From: Chloroflexota bacterium | GTDB taxonomy: Bacteria > Chloroflexota > Anaerolineae > UBA7937 > JACPPX01 | Assembly: GCA_016196905.1 (NCBI GenBank) | Contig: JACPWV010000101.1 | Coordinates: forward strand, 1 to 7,150 | Length of the DNA stretch: 7,150 bases | Direction of reading: 5' to 3' | Shown here: piece by piece, positions 1-6,897 of the stretch | How positions within the stretch are numbered: the first letter of the stretch is position 1 | Layout: every line of letters starts with the position of its first letter | The notes under the pieces: model-generated | What the model saw: the letters and a program-made list of their open reading frames with translations, nothing else | Database searches by the model: none | Told to the model about the DNA's origin: nothing | Translations under genes and position numbers: made by a program

Positions 1-483
1 GATGTAGTGGGCAAGATGTTTCTGGAAACGCTAGCGGCCAAGGAGGGGCGCATTGCCACTGCCAACGCCTTCGAGAACGCCGAGCAGACCATCGACTACG
101 ACACTATCCCCTCGGCCGTCTTCACCAACCCACAGGTAGCGACCGTGGGCCTCACGGAAGAGGAAGAGATGCGCCGCTTTGGGGCCTGCGCCTGCCGCAC
201 CGTGGAGGTAGCTCGCATCCCTAAGGCCAAGGCCATCAAGGAGATGCGGGGCTTGATCAAGATGGTCGTCCACCCGGAGAACGGCAAGATCGTGGGGGTG
301 CACATGGTGGCCCCCCACGCCGCCGATCTCATCCACGAAGCCACACTAGCCGTGAAGTTCGGCCTTACCGTCGAGGACATCATCGACACCGTGCACGTCT
401 TCCCCACCTTGTCCGAAGGCATCAAATTGGCCGCCCAAGCCTTTACCCGAGACATCCGGGTCATGAGCTGCTGCATCGAGTAG
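1..483 (+). CDS. merA: Mercuric reductase MerA, C-terminal part (5' end outside window)
   Basis: This is the last 160 residues of the cytosolic NADPH-dependent flavoenzyme that reduces Hg(II) to volatile Hg(0). The frame is open from base 1, so the true start lies outside the window; the GTG at 7 is an internal valine. Visible are the dimerisation-domain signature of the pyridine nucleotide-disulfide oxidoreductases ([15 protein letters not shown]), the HVFPTLSEG segment typical of true MerA (V-F-P where lipoamide dehydrogenases have a catalytic His-Pro), and the C-terminal vicinal cysteines (SCCIE at the very end). In MerA this Cys pair takes Hg(II) from its carriers and passes it to the active site of the partner subunit. 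The stop is TAG, and merB follows after 30 bases, presumably on the same transcript. The FAD domain, the redox CxxxxC and any N-terminal metal-binding domain cannot be seen. The assignment is secure from the Cys pair plus the VFP motif. Confidence 0.95.
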   Translation, partial: DVVGKMFLETLAAKEGRIATANAFENAEQTIDYDTIPSAVFTNPQVATVGLTEEEEMRRFGACACRTVEVARIPKAKAIKEMRGLIKMVVHPENGKIVGVHMVAPHAADLIHEATLAVKFGLTVEDIIDTVHVFPTLSEGIKLAAQAFTRDIRVMSCCIE

Positions 484-501
484 GAAGTGAAGGAGCTTTA
501 T

Positions 502-508
502 GGAGGTG
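502..508 (+). promoter_or_regulatory. Ribosome binding site deciding the merB start
   Basis: GGAGGTG lies 5 bases before the ATG at 514. It favours that start over the in-frame GTG at 487, which would put this Shine-Dalgarno sequence inside the coding region. Confidence 0.75.
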
Positions 509-513
509 AGACC

Positions 514-1047
514 ATGAGTAACCCCAACACTTATCCGCTTCCGCACGACCTTGCAGAGCGCTTGCGTGAAGTGTTTAAGCTCCCGTGGCAGCCTCAAACG
601 CTAGGCGAACTCTTCTCTCCCTCGATGATGGGCCCAGTTTCATGGGACATCGAAGATCTCTTCGCAGAGGCCCCAACGAGGCACGAGGTCAAGATGGGAA
701 CCAGGCGCGGCTACACCCACTGTGCCATGGATGCGTTATTGCTGCCTTTCAGTCAGGATCAGCCGATAGAACTGCGCTCTCAGAGCCCGCCGAGCGGGAC
801 GGTGATTCTCGTGCGCGCGTCTAAGGACGAACTTGAAGTCTCGCACCTGGAGGCCGTTGCCTCCTTTGGTATGGCGCGAGAGGGAACTGGAGCCATGCAA
901 TCCTTGCTCTGCCCGTTCATCAATCTGTTCCCATCCAAGGAAGAGTATGAGGAGTGGGCTGCTGGCCACCAGGAGGCCTGGACTATAGCGCTGCCGGTCC
1001 GGGATGCCTTCGCATTGCTGCGAGAAATGGCGCGTCAAGGTCCGTAG
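514..1047 (+). CDS. merB: Alkylmercury (organomercurial) lyase MerB, short form
   Basis: This cytosolic enzyme cleaves the carbon-mercury bond of organomercurials and hands Hg(II) to MerA. At 177 residues it is shorter than the well-known MerB proteins (about 210-220), the difference being at the N-terminus. The catalytic residues are all present: Cys70 and Asp73 in THCAMD, and Cys133 in LLCPFINLF. The Cys70-Cys133 distance of 63 equals the Cys96-Cys159 distance of the E. coli plasmid R831b enzyme, so the catalytic core looks complete. In the family the two cysteines bind Hg and the Asp protonates the leaving carbon. The start at 514 is chosen because of a good Shine-Dalgarno sequence; a GTG at 487 would add nine residues. 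The gene sits 30 bases after merA, so it confers broad-spectrum resistance together with it. Directly after its stop begins a stretch resembling a merA tail. Confidence 0.93.
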   Translation: MSNPNTYPLPHDLAERLREVFKLPWQPQTLGELFSPSMMGPVSWDIEDLFAEAPTRHEVKMGTRRGYTHCAMDALLLPFSQDQPIELRSQSPPSGTVILVRASKDELEVSHLEAVASFGMAREGTGAMQSLLCPFINLFPSKEEYEEWAAGHQEAWTIALPVRDAFALLREMARQGP

Positions 1048-1049
1048 CG

Positions 1050-1112
1050 ATCAAGCTGGCCACTCGGCCCTTCAATGGAGACATCGGGGTCATGAGCTGC
1101 TGCACCCAGTAA
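1050..1112 (+). pseudogene. Relic of a second merA C-terminal tail
   Basis: Read in its own frame, this stretch encodes 20 residues and a TAA stop: IKLATRPFNGDIGVMSCCTQ. The end of the upstream merA (421-483) encodes [20 protein letters not shown] and is also 63 bases long including the stop. By my hand count 48 of 63 bases match, with no gap, and the match continues for a few bases past the stop (GAAGTG against GGAGTG). The similarity ends abruptly at the merB stop codon on the left. There is no start codon or ribosome binding site suited to expressing it, so I read it as a leftover of a second merA whose body has been lost or replaced by merB. Its divergence from the upstream tail argues against a recent copy. 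Confidence 0.8.
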
Positions 1113-1124
1113 GGAGTGTCCGAT

Positions 1125-1229
1125 TTGAAGATCCTTGTACTTTTTCTTTTTGTCGGCTGCTGTATTGCATCCGCAGTGCTGGTGGCTTTGTTTTCTAAGC
1201 TGGAAGAGCGACGGCCTAGGCGCTGGTGA
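1125..1229 (+). CDS. 34-residue single-span membrane peptide with a Cys-Cys pair
   Basis: A short gene starting at TTG, with AAGGAG at 1111-1116, 8 bases before the start. The product has one hydrophobic span (about residues 2-23) with vicinal cysteines at 12-13 (VGCCIAS), then a charged tail rich in Arg (KLEERRPRRW), which predicts N-out/C-in insertion by the positive-inside rule. Its stop overlaps the next start by 4 bases (GTGA at 1226-1229), the usual sign of translational coupling. Vicinal cysteines within a membrane span are known from the first helix of MerT and from MerF, where they carry Hg(II). That role here is inference; I recognise no named family. The alternative is that it is mainly a leader that feeds ribosomes to the lipoprotein gene. 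A non-ATG start and small size lower confidence. Confidence 0.6.
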   Translation: MKILVLFLFVGCCIASAVLVALFSKLEERRPRRW

Positions 1230-1570
1230 GAACGCAAACTTTCCTTTTCGCACTGTTAGGGGTCATTCTTGCCGGATGTGCCTCTGTGGCTGACACCCCA
1301 TCGAGCGTGCGAGTCATCGCCACACCCGCCTCACTAACGGGGGAGGGGGCGCGGGCCACCCTGCGCTTGGTGCCCGCACCGGCTTCCTGCTGCAGCCCGG
1401 AGGTAACGCGGGTGGTTCTGGCATTCTACCAGACTCCCGGCATCGTCAAATTTCGTATCAGCCGAGACGGAGTGATTACGCTGATCTACGATTCTCAAAC
1501 GATCTTGCTCGAGGAGATCAAAGATCTCGTTTCTCGGGAATCGGGTCTGCAAGTTGTTGCAGAAATTTAG
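1226..1570 (+). CDS. MerP-like (HMA-fold) lipoprotein with a Cys-Cys metal site
   Basis: A 114-residue protein starting at GTG within the stop of the preceding gene. The N-terminus is a lipoprotein signal: Arg2, a hydrophobic stretch, and the lipobox LAGC with lipidated Cys18, so the mature protein would be anchored on the outer face of the cytoplasmic membrane. After a linker (19-42), residues 43-114 fit the beta-alpha-beta-beta-alpha-beta pattern of heavy-metal-associated domains such as MerP. They align with a first strand (ATLRLVP), a cysteine loop, a helix ending in TPGI, strands VKFRIS and VITLIYD, a second helix and a last strand (LQVVAEI). The usual GMTCxxC loop is replaced by PASCCSP, with adjacent Cys55 and Cys56. 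The likely role is capture of Hg(II) outside the cell for delivery to the membrane carriers; this is inferred from the fold pattern and the neighbours. No Shine-Dalgarno is visible, so it probably relies on coupling. Confidence 0.72.
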   Translation: MRTQTFLFALLGVILAGCASVADTPSSVRVIATPASLTGEGARATLRLVPAPASCCSPEVTRVVLAFYQTPGIVKFRISRDGVITLIYDSQTILLEEIKDLVSRESGLQVVAEI

Positions 1571-1599
1571 GGGCAACTCGGCCCAGAGGGAGTAGCTAA

Positions 1600-2055
1600 A
1601 TGAAGAGCTATCTTCAAAAGGCCAGAGGCTATCTTGCGATCATTACTGCCCTCATCGCCTGCCCCTGCCACCTTCCCATCACTCTGCTTCTTCTTATTGG
1701 GTTGGCTGGGGGAACAGCTCTCGGTACGTTCCTGAGCCAGAACGCCTTGCTTATCTATGCCGCCTCGACGGTTTACTTCCTGGGCGCTCTCTGGATCGGT
1801 TGGCGATGGCTCGGCGAGGGAGGCAAGGGTCATCTCAAGCCAGCCACGACCGGCGAGGTCGAATCCCGCGGCGGAGGCGGAAGAAAGGTCGGCCTCGTTA
1901 CTAGTTCAGTATGTGCCGATTGCGAGCCAACGCGCGAGCTTGCGTCGCGCACGGGTATTCACAAGGTACCCACGGCCCTGATCGATGGGGAGGTCGTGCT
2001 CGAGGGAATACCCAGTCGCGAGCAAGCGCTCGCCGCTCTTCGTCGAGGAGGATGA
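1600..2055 (+). CDS. MerE-like mercury transport protein fused to a thioredoxin-like CxxC tail
   Basis: A 151-residue protein with two parts. Residues 1-72 resemble MerE, the small broad-specificity mercury transporter: two membrane spans (about 11-38 and 49-71), with CPCHLPI (Cys21, Cys23) in the first, as in MerE. A Gly/charged linker (73-95) leads to residues 96-151, which carry CADC (105-108), a KVPT (122-125) like the cis-proline loop of thioredoxins and glutaredoxins, and IDGEVVLEGIPS, like the strand and turn that follow it. This tail is about 40 residues shorter between CxxC and VPT than a normal thioredoxin fold, so it is a minimal or trimmed version. MerE is normally about 80 residues, so the tail is an addition. 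A GAGGGAG at 1586-1592 serves the ATG at 1600. A plausible role is passing Hg(II) from the membrane to a soluble thiol pair, or redox control of the carrier; which side the tail faces is unknown. Confidence 0.78.
   Translation: MKSYLQKARGYLAIITALIACPCHLPITLLLLIGLAGGTALGTFLSQNALLIYAASTVYFLGALWIGWRWLGEGGKGHLKPATTGEVESRGGGGRKVGLVTSSVCADCEPTRELASRTGIHKVPTALIDGEVVLEGIPSREQALAALRRGG
2046..2051 (+). promoter_or_regulatory. Ribosome binding site deciding the TlpA-like start
   Basis: AGGAGG lies 6 bases before the ATG at 2058 but directly abuts the in-frame ATG at 2052. The spacing favours 2058. The site lies within the end of the preceding gene. Confidence 0.65.
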
Positions 2056-2057
2056 GC

Positions 2058-2687
2058 ATGGGCAAAAAACGGACACGGGGCCGTAGATCGTCTGCCCTGA
2101 GCGGCAAAGGCGCCCTGCTGGCAGGGGTCGCGGTGCTGGGCTTGGCCCTTTTCTTGGGACTGAACTTTGTAGGTCTGATCTCCACCCAGACCCCTAGCGC
2201 CTGGCCCACCGCGGCTGCAGATCCAAGCGTTAGCGTTCCTGCGGAGGGCCCGGCTGTAGGGGCGACAGCTCCTGCATTTCAAGTTACCGACGCCTTCGGC
2301 CGGGAGGTCACCCGCTCTTCCCTGATTGCTCAACAGCCAGGCCTGATGTTCTTCACTACGACATATTGTCTGCCGTGCATCGAAGGCCTGCGGCACCTAG
2401 CACGCTTTCAGCAGGATGTCGATGGTGACCCCTTCAATGTGCTGATCGTGTTTGTCGATCCTTACGAGACGGACGCGGACCTGCAAAATTACCAACAGCG
2501 ATGGGATTTCCCGCAGAGCTGGTTCTACGTGCTCGACACCGACGAGATGGTGCTGAAATATCGCATCCGTTTCCTCGATTCCAAGTTTGTTCTCGATCCC
2601 AGCGGTGTTATCCGCTACGCGGACGTGCGCCCGGCGAACTACGAGACATGGCGAATGGCTTTAGGCACCGTCGGCATCGCACCATGA
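2058..2687 (+). CDS. Membrane-anchored TlpA/ResA-like thioredoxin-fold protein
   Basis: A 209-residue protein with a basic N-terminus (KKRTRGRR), one membrane span (about 18-42), a Pro/Ala-rich linker and an extracytoplasmic thioredoxin-like domain (about 66-209). The domain begins with the VGATAPAFQVTDAFGREV segment typical of AhpC/TSA and TlpA proteins and has the redox motif CLPC (Cys104, Cys107) after a GLMFFTTTY strand. The position of the family's cis-proline appears to read LDSKFVLD rather than L-P-T-x-F-x-x, so cis-Pro seems to be missing. SCO proteins also lack it, and they handle metal. The gene starts within a few bases of the previous stop and is followed after 24 bases by a CcdA-like gene, its natural electron donor. 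The likely job is reducing extracytoplasmic thiols in this pathway, or metal handling; the substrate is not shown by sequence. An in-frame reading extends upstream to 1911, but only within the previous gene. Confidence 0.85.
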   Translation: MGKKRTRGRRSSALSGKGALLAGVAVLGLALFLGLNFVGLISTQTPSAWPTAAADPSVSVPAEGPAVGATAPAFQVTDAFGREVTRSSLIAQQPGLMFFTTTYCLPCIEGLRHLARFQQDVDGDPFNVLIVFVDPYETDADLQNYQQRWDFPQSWFYVLDTDEMVLKYRIRFLDSKFVLDPSGVIRYADVRPANYETWRMALGTVGIAP

Positions 2688-2711
2688 AATAAAGATCGCT
2701 GAAGACGAAGA

Positions 2712-3416
2712 ATGGAAACGCTGCCGATCCTATACGCGCTTAGTGTGGGTGCATTGGCTACAGTGAACCCCTGTGGCTTCGCTATGCTCCCGGCCTATCT
2801 GGCCTACTTCTTGGGCACTCAGGAAGCGGATTTCACGGCAGCCTCACCCTTTGCTCGCGGCGCGCGAGCCCTGCTTACTGGAGCTACTATGACCTTGGGT
2901 TTCATCATTCTCTTTGGGGTAGCGGGCGCGTTTATCTCCATCGGTGCCCGGTTTCTGATCTCCTGGATGCCCTGGGTGGGCCTCTTGATAGGGGTGGCCC
3001 TCGTCCTCCTGGGGCTTCGGCTTCTTCTCGGTCGATGGGTCGGTCTCCCGCTTTTAGATCGTGTGAATATCCGACCCCGGGGTGGGCTTTGGGGCATGTT
3101 CCTGTTCGGCATCGCCTACGCGTTGGCCTCCCTCAGCTGCACGCTGCCACTCTTTTTTGTGGCTGTGGGAAGCGCTTTCATCACGGAGGGGGTCTTGAGC
3201 GGCCTCTTGCAATTTGTGGCCTATGGGGTGGGAATGGGCATGGTCATCACCGCCCTCACCCTGAGCGCGGCACTCTTCAAAGGGGCCCTGGCTATTTTCC
3301 TCAAACGTGTGATACCCTATATTGAACGGCTGAGCGCGGCCTTGCTCGTTGGCGCTGGGATTTACATCGTTTATTACTGGTTGACCACTAGTCAGCTCCT
3401 CCTCGCTCTCTTCTAA
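2712..3416 (+). CDS. CcdA/DsbD-type membrane thiol electron carrier
   Basis: A 234-residue protein with six predicted membrane spans (roughly 5-33, 53-78, 85-107, 125-153, 158-188, 204-224). Two family signatures are present: TVNPCGFAMLP with Cys21 in the first span and ASLSCTLPLF with Cys143 in the fourth. In CcdA and the DsbD membrane domain these two cysteines form the disulfide that carries electrons from cytosolic thioredoxin to thiols outside the membrane. The length matches CcdA. It follows the TlpA-like gene by 24 bases and precedes a terminator, so it is the last gene of the operon. With that neighbour it forms a transmembrane reducing system; placement in a mer operon suggests it keeps the lipoprotein and transporter cysteines reduced (inference). 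Some mer operons of Gram-positive type carry similar genes, but I cannot verify a direct match. The ribosome binding site is weak (GAAGACGAAG just before the ATG). I give no symbol because ccdA would imply cytochrome c maturation, which the context does not support. Confidence 0.88.
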   Translation: METLPILYALSVGALATVNPCGFAMLPAYLAYFLGTQEADFTAASPFARGARALLTGATMTLGFIILFGVAGAFISIGARFLISWMPWVGLLIGVALVLLGLRLLLGRWVGLPLLDRVNIRPRGGLWGMFLFGIAYALASLSCTLPLFFVAVGSAFITEGVLSGLLQFVAYGVGMGMVITALTLSAALFKGALAIFLKRVIPYIERLSAALLVGAGIYIVYYWLTTSQLLLALF

Positions 3417-3437
3417 TCGATAGCTTGAGTGTGGGCG

Positions 3438-3461
3438 CGAGGGGCACCGCCCCCTCGTTTT
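3438..3461 (+). terminator. Intrinsic terminator at the end of the mer operon
   Basis: A perfect 7-bp stem (CGAGGGG / CCCCTCG, 3438-3444 with 3451-3457) with a 6-base loop is followed by TTTT. It lies 21 bases after the CcdA-like stop and separates that operon from the reductase gene. The T-run is short, so some read-through is possible. Confidence 0.7.
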
Positions 3462-3464
3462 GCT

Positions 3465-4921
<1,457 letters not shown>

Positions 4922-4999
4922 GACTAGGCGCAGCCCTACTGTCTGCGTTGTTGCATTGAGTTATATCACTCCGACGAGCTGATGGTGATCCATCCTCAA

Positions 5000-5016
5000 G
5001 CGAGCCCGAGGCTCGC
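5000..5016 (+). repeat. Small inverted repeat after the reductase gene
   Basis: A 7-bp stem GCGAGCC / GGCTCGC with a 3-base loop lies 78 bases after the reductase stop. No T-run follows on the + strand, so it is at best a weak terminator or an RNA 3' end structure. Confidence 0.35.
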
Positions 5017-5029
5017 CTCTATACAGGCT

Positions 5030-5064
5030 AAAAAAGACCGCGGGTCCCGACACCGGGACCCGCG
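5030..5064 (-). terminator. Strong intrinsic terminator of the sigma factor gene
   Basis: A perfect 10-bp GC-rich stem (5039-5048 with 5055-5064) with a 6-base loop is followed, on the - strand, by GTC and a run of six T (5035-5030). It lies 18 bases past the sigA stop. On the + strand the nearest T-run comes 15 bases after the stem, so it may act weakly against transcription from the reductase gene as well. Confidence 0.88.
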
Positions 5065-5082
5065 ACCTATATCGAACTCTTT

Positions 5083-6279
5083 TTAATTGAGGTAAGTACG
5101 CAGCTTGCGGCTGTAGCGCGGGTGGCGCAGCTTTCGCAACACCTCCCCCTCGATCTGCCGGATGCGCTCGCGGCTCAGCCCGAAGTCCTCGGCGATCTCC
5201 TGCAGGGTGCGCGGCTCGCCATCGGTCAGGCCGAAGCGCAGATCGATGATGCGCCGCTCACGCAGGGGCAGTTTCCACAGGACCTGGTAGAGCTCCGTGC
5301 GCAGCTCCTCGCTCAGGATCATGTCCACCGGGGCGGGGATGTCCTCATCCTCGATGAACTCTCCCAGCTGGCTCTCCCCCTCCTCCCCCACCGGTTTCTC
5401 CAGCGACAAGATTTGGGTGGGGGCCTGAAAGACGCGCTCCATCTGCTCCGCGCTGAGGTGGAGGATCTCGGCGATCTCCCGTGGCTCCGGCTTGCGCCCC
5501 AGCCGCTTCTCCAGTTGGCCGGAGACCTGGCGCATGCGGCGCAGGCGCTCGCCCATGTGCACCGGCAGTCGGATGGTGCGACTCTGATAGGAGAGGGCGC
5601 GGGTGATGGCTTGCCGGATCCACCAGGTGGCATAGGTGCTGAAACGGTTGCCCTGGCGATAATCGAACTTATCCACCGCCCGCATCAAGCCCACGTTGCC
5701 CTCCTGGATCAGGTCCAGGAAGGTGAGCCCCTGGCCGCGGTAGTGCTTGGCGATGCTGATCACCAGCCGCAGGTTGGAGCGGATGAGGTGCAGGCGGGCC
5801 GCCTCGCCCTCCGCGGCACGCCGTTGCAACTCCGCCCGCTCCTTGCGGGTGAGGCTACCGCGAGCCAGCTGCTGCTGGGCTCGCTTGCCCCGCTGCATCT
5901 TCTTGACCAGGTTGAGTTCGTCCGCGGCGCTCAGGATGGTGTGGCGGGCCGCCTCGCGAAAATAGAGGGAGAGGGTGTTCTCGAGATCGGCATCCTCCAG
6001 CTGGACCTCCTCCCCGATCGGCTCACCGTCGAGGGGGGCCTCCTCAGCTGTCGAGACCTCGGCCGCCTCGGGGGCCAACTCAACCTCGTCGAGGACCACG
6101 GCAATGCCCTGCTCCTCCAAGAGGGCGTAAATCTGGCTGATCTCCTCTAGATGATCCTCCGCCTCGGGGTACTCCTGCAGAATGTCCTCCAGCGAGATGT
6201 ACCCCTGCTCCTCGCCCTTCTCCAGGAGCCGGGTGATCGCCTCTTGATCCAGCTTCTCCAGCACTGTATCCTCTTGCAT
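5083..6279 (-). CDS. sigA: Primary (housekeeping) RNA polymerase sigma factor, RpoD/SigA
   Basis: A 398-residue group 1 sigma-70 factor. Region 1.1 is at about 7-66 ([16 protein letters not shown] ... [10 protein letters not shown]) and is followed by an acidic linker (67-98). Region 1.2 (99-131) reads [13 protein letters not shown] where most primary sigmas have D-P-V-R-x-Y-L-R-E-I-G. Region 2 (about 163-233) contains the core-binding and -10 recognition segment ([33 protein letters not shown]). Region 3 is at about 242-317, with [10 protein letters not shown] and the 3.2 finger segment [22 protein letters not shown]. Region 4 ends with the -35-binding helix-turn-helix ([20 protein letters not shown], 358-377). 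The presence of region 1.1 and the full set of regions points to the primary factor. The start at 6279 has GAAGGAT about 8 bases upstream. The gene has its own promoter, a leader with a hairpin, and a strong terminator; it faces the reductase gene. Confidence 0.95.
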   Translation of the reverse strand: MQEDTVLEKLDQEAITRLLEKGEEQGYISLEDILQEYPEAEDHLEEISQIYALLEEQGIAVVLDEVELAPEAAEVSTAEEAPLDGEPIGEEVQLEDADLENTLSLYFREAARHTILSAADELNLVKKMQRGKRAQQQLARGSLTRKERAELQRRAAEGEAARLHLIRSNLRLVISIAKHYRGQGLTFLDLIQEGNVGLMRAVDKFDYRQGNRFSTYATWWIRQAITRALSYQSRTIRLPVHMGERLRRMRQVSGQLEKRLGRKPEPREIAEILHLSAEQMERVFQAPTQILSLEKPVGEEGESQLGEFIEDEDIPAPVDMILSEELRTELYQVLWKLPLRERRIIDLRFGLTDGEPRTLQEIAEDFGLSRERIRQIEGEVLRKLRHPRYSRKLRTYLN

Positions 6280-6315
6280 CAGATCCCATCCTTCAAAATA
6301 TCAAATAAAGAAAAG

Positions 6316-6336
6316 GCCGACACTTCCCGTATCGGC
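6316..6336 (-). promoter_or_regulatory. Terminator-like hairpin in the sigA leader
   Basis: On the - strand, GCCGATAC and GTGTCGGC form an 8-bp stem (one T-G wobble) with loop GGGAA, followed by CTTTTCTTTATTT. It lies between the sigA promoter and the start codon, about 37 bases before the ATG, so it would stop or pause sigA transcription if it works as an attenuator. It may instead be a plain 5' UTR stem. Confidence 0.5.
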
Positions 6337-6439
6337 ACAAGGCTCCGAGATTCCCCTCCTCCGCCTTGCCGCAGGACTCTCGTGCGGTCGGTGCCTCCTC
6401 CCCCCTCTTGTGCCGTCTTTCACACGCGTCCAAAGCCAG

Positions 6440-6468
6440 ATTATAGCACAATTTGACTATAAAATCAA
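6440..6468 (-). promoter_or_regulatory. sigA promoter, extended -10 type
   Basis: On the - strand: TTGATT (6468-6463), a 17-base spacer, then TATAAT (6445-6440) preceded by TGC, an extended -10. The -10 is perfect and the -35 matches 4 of 6. Transcription would start near 6433, giving a leader of about 150 bases before the sigA ATG. It is the best promoter in the window. Confidence 0.82.
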
Positions 6469-6493
6469 GACCCTGCTGGAACGCGTCCCTAGG

Positions 6494-6510
6494 GTTAACG
6501 ATCGGTTAAC
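6494..6510. repeat. Two GTTAAC copies one helical turn apart
   Basis: GTTAAC at 6494-6499 and 6505-6510 (both within GGTTAAC) recur with an 11-base period, 26 bases upstream of the sigA -35 box. GTTAAC is itself a palindrome. An operator for a regulator of sigA is possible, but two copies of a 6-mer are thin evidence. Confidence 0.35.
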
Positions 6511-6596
6511 GGGTCCTTGGCCCGATGGCAAGGCCGAGCCGGGGCTTGAGACAGCTCCAGACCGAGTCGCCAGGATCGACCAAAGCACCCCCGGGG

Positions 6597-6612
6597 CGGC
6601 CTCAGTAGGCCG
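6597..6612 (+). repeat. Inverted repeat just upstream of the candidate transporter promoter
   Basis: CGGCCT / AGGCCG with a 4-base loop lies 6 bases before the candidate -35 box. It could be an operator; no regulator can be assigned. Confidence 0.3.
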
Positions 6613-6618
6613 GGGACT

Positions 6619-6646
6619 TTGATCTGCATGTGGCCTCGATTATAAT
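6619..6646 (+). promoter_or_regulatory. Candidate promoter for the MFS transporter gene
   Basis: TTGATC (6619-6624), a 16-base spacer and a perfect TATAAT (6641-6646). The -35 has the same TTGAT core as the sigA promoter. Transcription would begin near 6653, about 245 bases before the transporter start, a long leader with a 9-bp inverted repeat. The gap 6470-6897 otherwise holds no gene I can support. Confidence 0.5.
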
Positions 6647-6766
6647 CACATGAGTGCGTCTCTCACCGCCTAACCCACCCCAGCCGAGTTCGACTCGCCC
6701 TCCCTGGCCACGCTCACCCGTCCCGACAGTCCTGGGAGGGCCCGCTTTTGAGGAATTCTTGATCCT

Positions 6767-6795
6767 TAGCCGCCCCCTGGTGTAGTGGGCGGCTA
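6767..6795 (+). repeat. 9-bp perfect inverted repeat in the transporter leader
   Basis: TAGCCGCCC and GGGCGGCTA pair perfectly with an 11-base loop. No T-run follows on either strand, so it is not a usual terminator. It may be a leader RNA structure or an operator controlling the gene at 6898. Confidence 0.5.
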
Positions 6796-6897
6796 TCAGT
6801 CCGGTCAAGGCCGCCCTGCGCCGGATCGATTTCCTGAGGTGCGCAAGTCATCCCCATCGTCCGCTCACTCTTCAAGCACGGTCAGCGAAGGAGATCG

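Noticed and set aside
1911..2057. An N-terminal extension of the TlpA-like protein
   Set aside because: It lies wholly inside the preceding gene, is Arg/Ser-rich and would bury the membrane anchor; the start at 2058 has a properly spaced ribosome binding site.
5122..6150. A 342-codon open frame on the + strand opposite the sigma factor gene
   Set aside because: It is a low-complexity Leu/Ala/Gln-rich antisense reading of a GC-rich gene that shows every sigma-70 region on the other strand.
6650..6673. A 7-codon leader peptide (ATG at 6650) before the transporter
   Set aside because: The predicted transcription start falls at or after this ATG and there is no ribosome binding site.
6602..6808. 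A 68-codon open frame on the - strand in the intergenic region
   Set aside because: It shows no domain-like pattern or ribosome binding site and overlaps promoter and inverted-repeat sequence.
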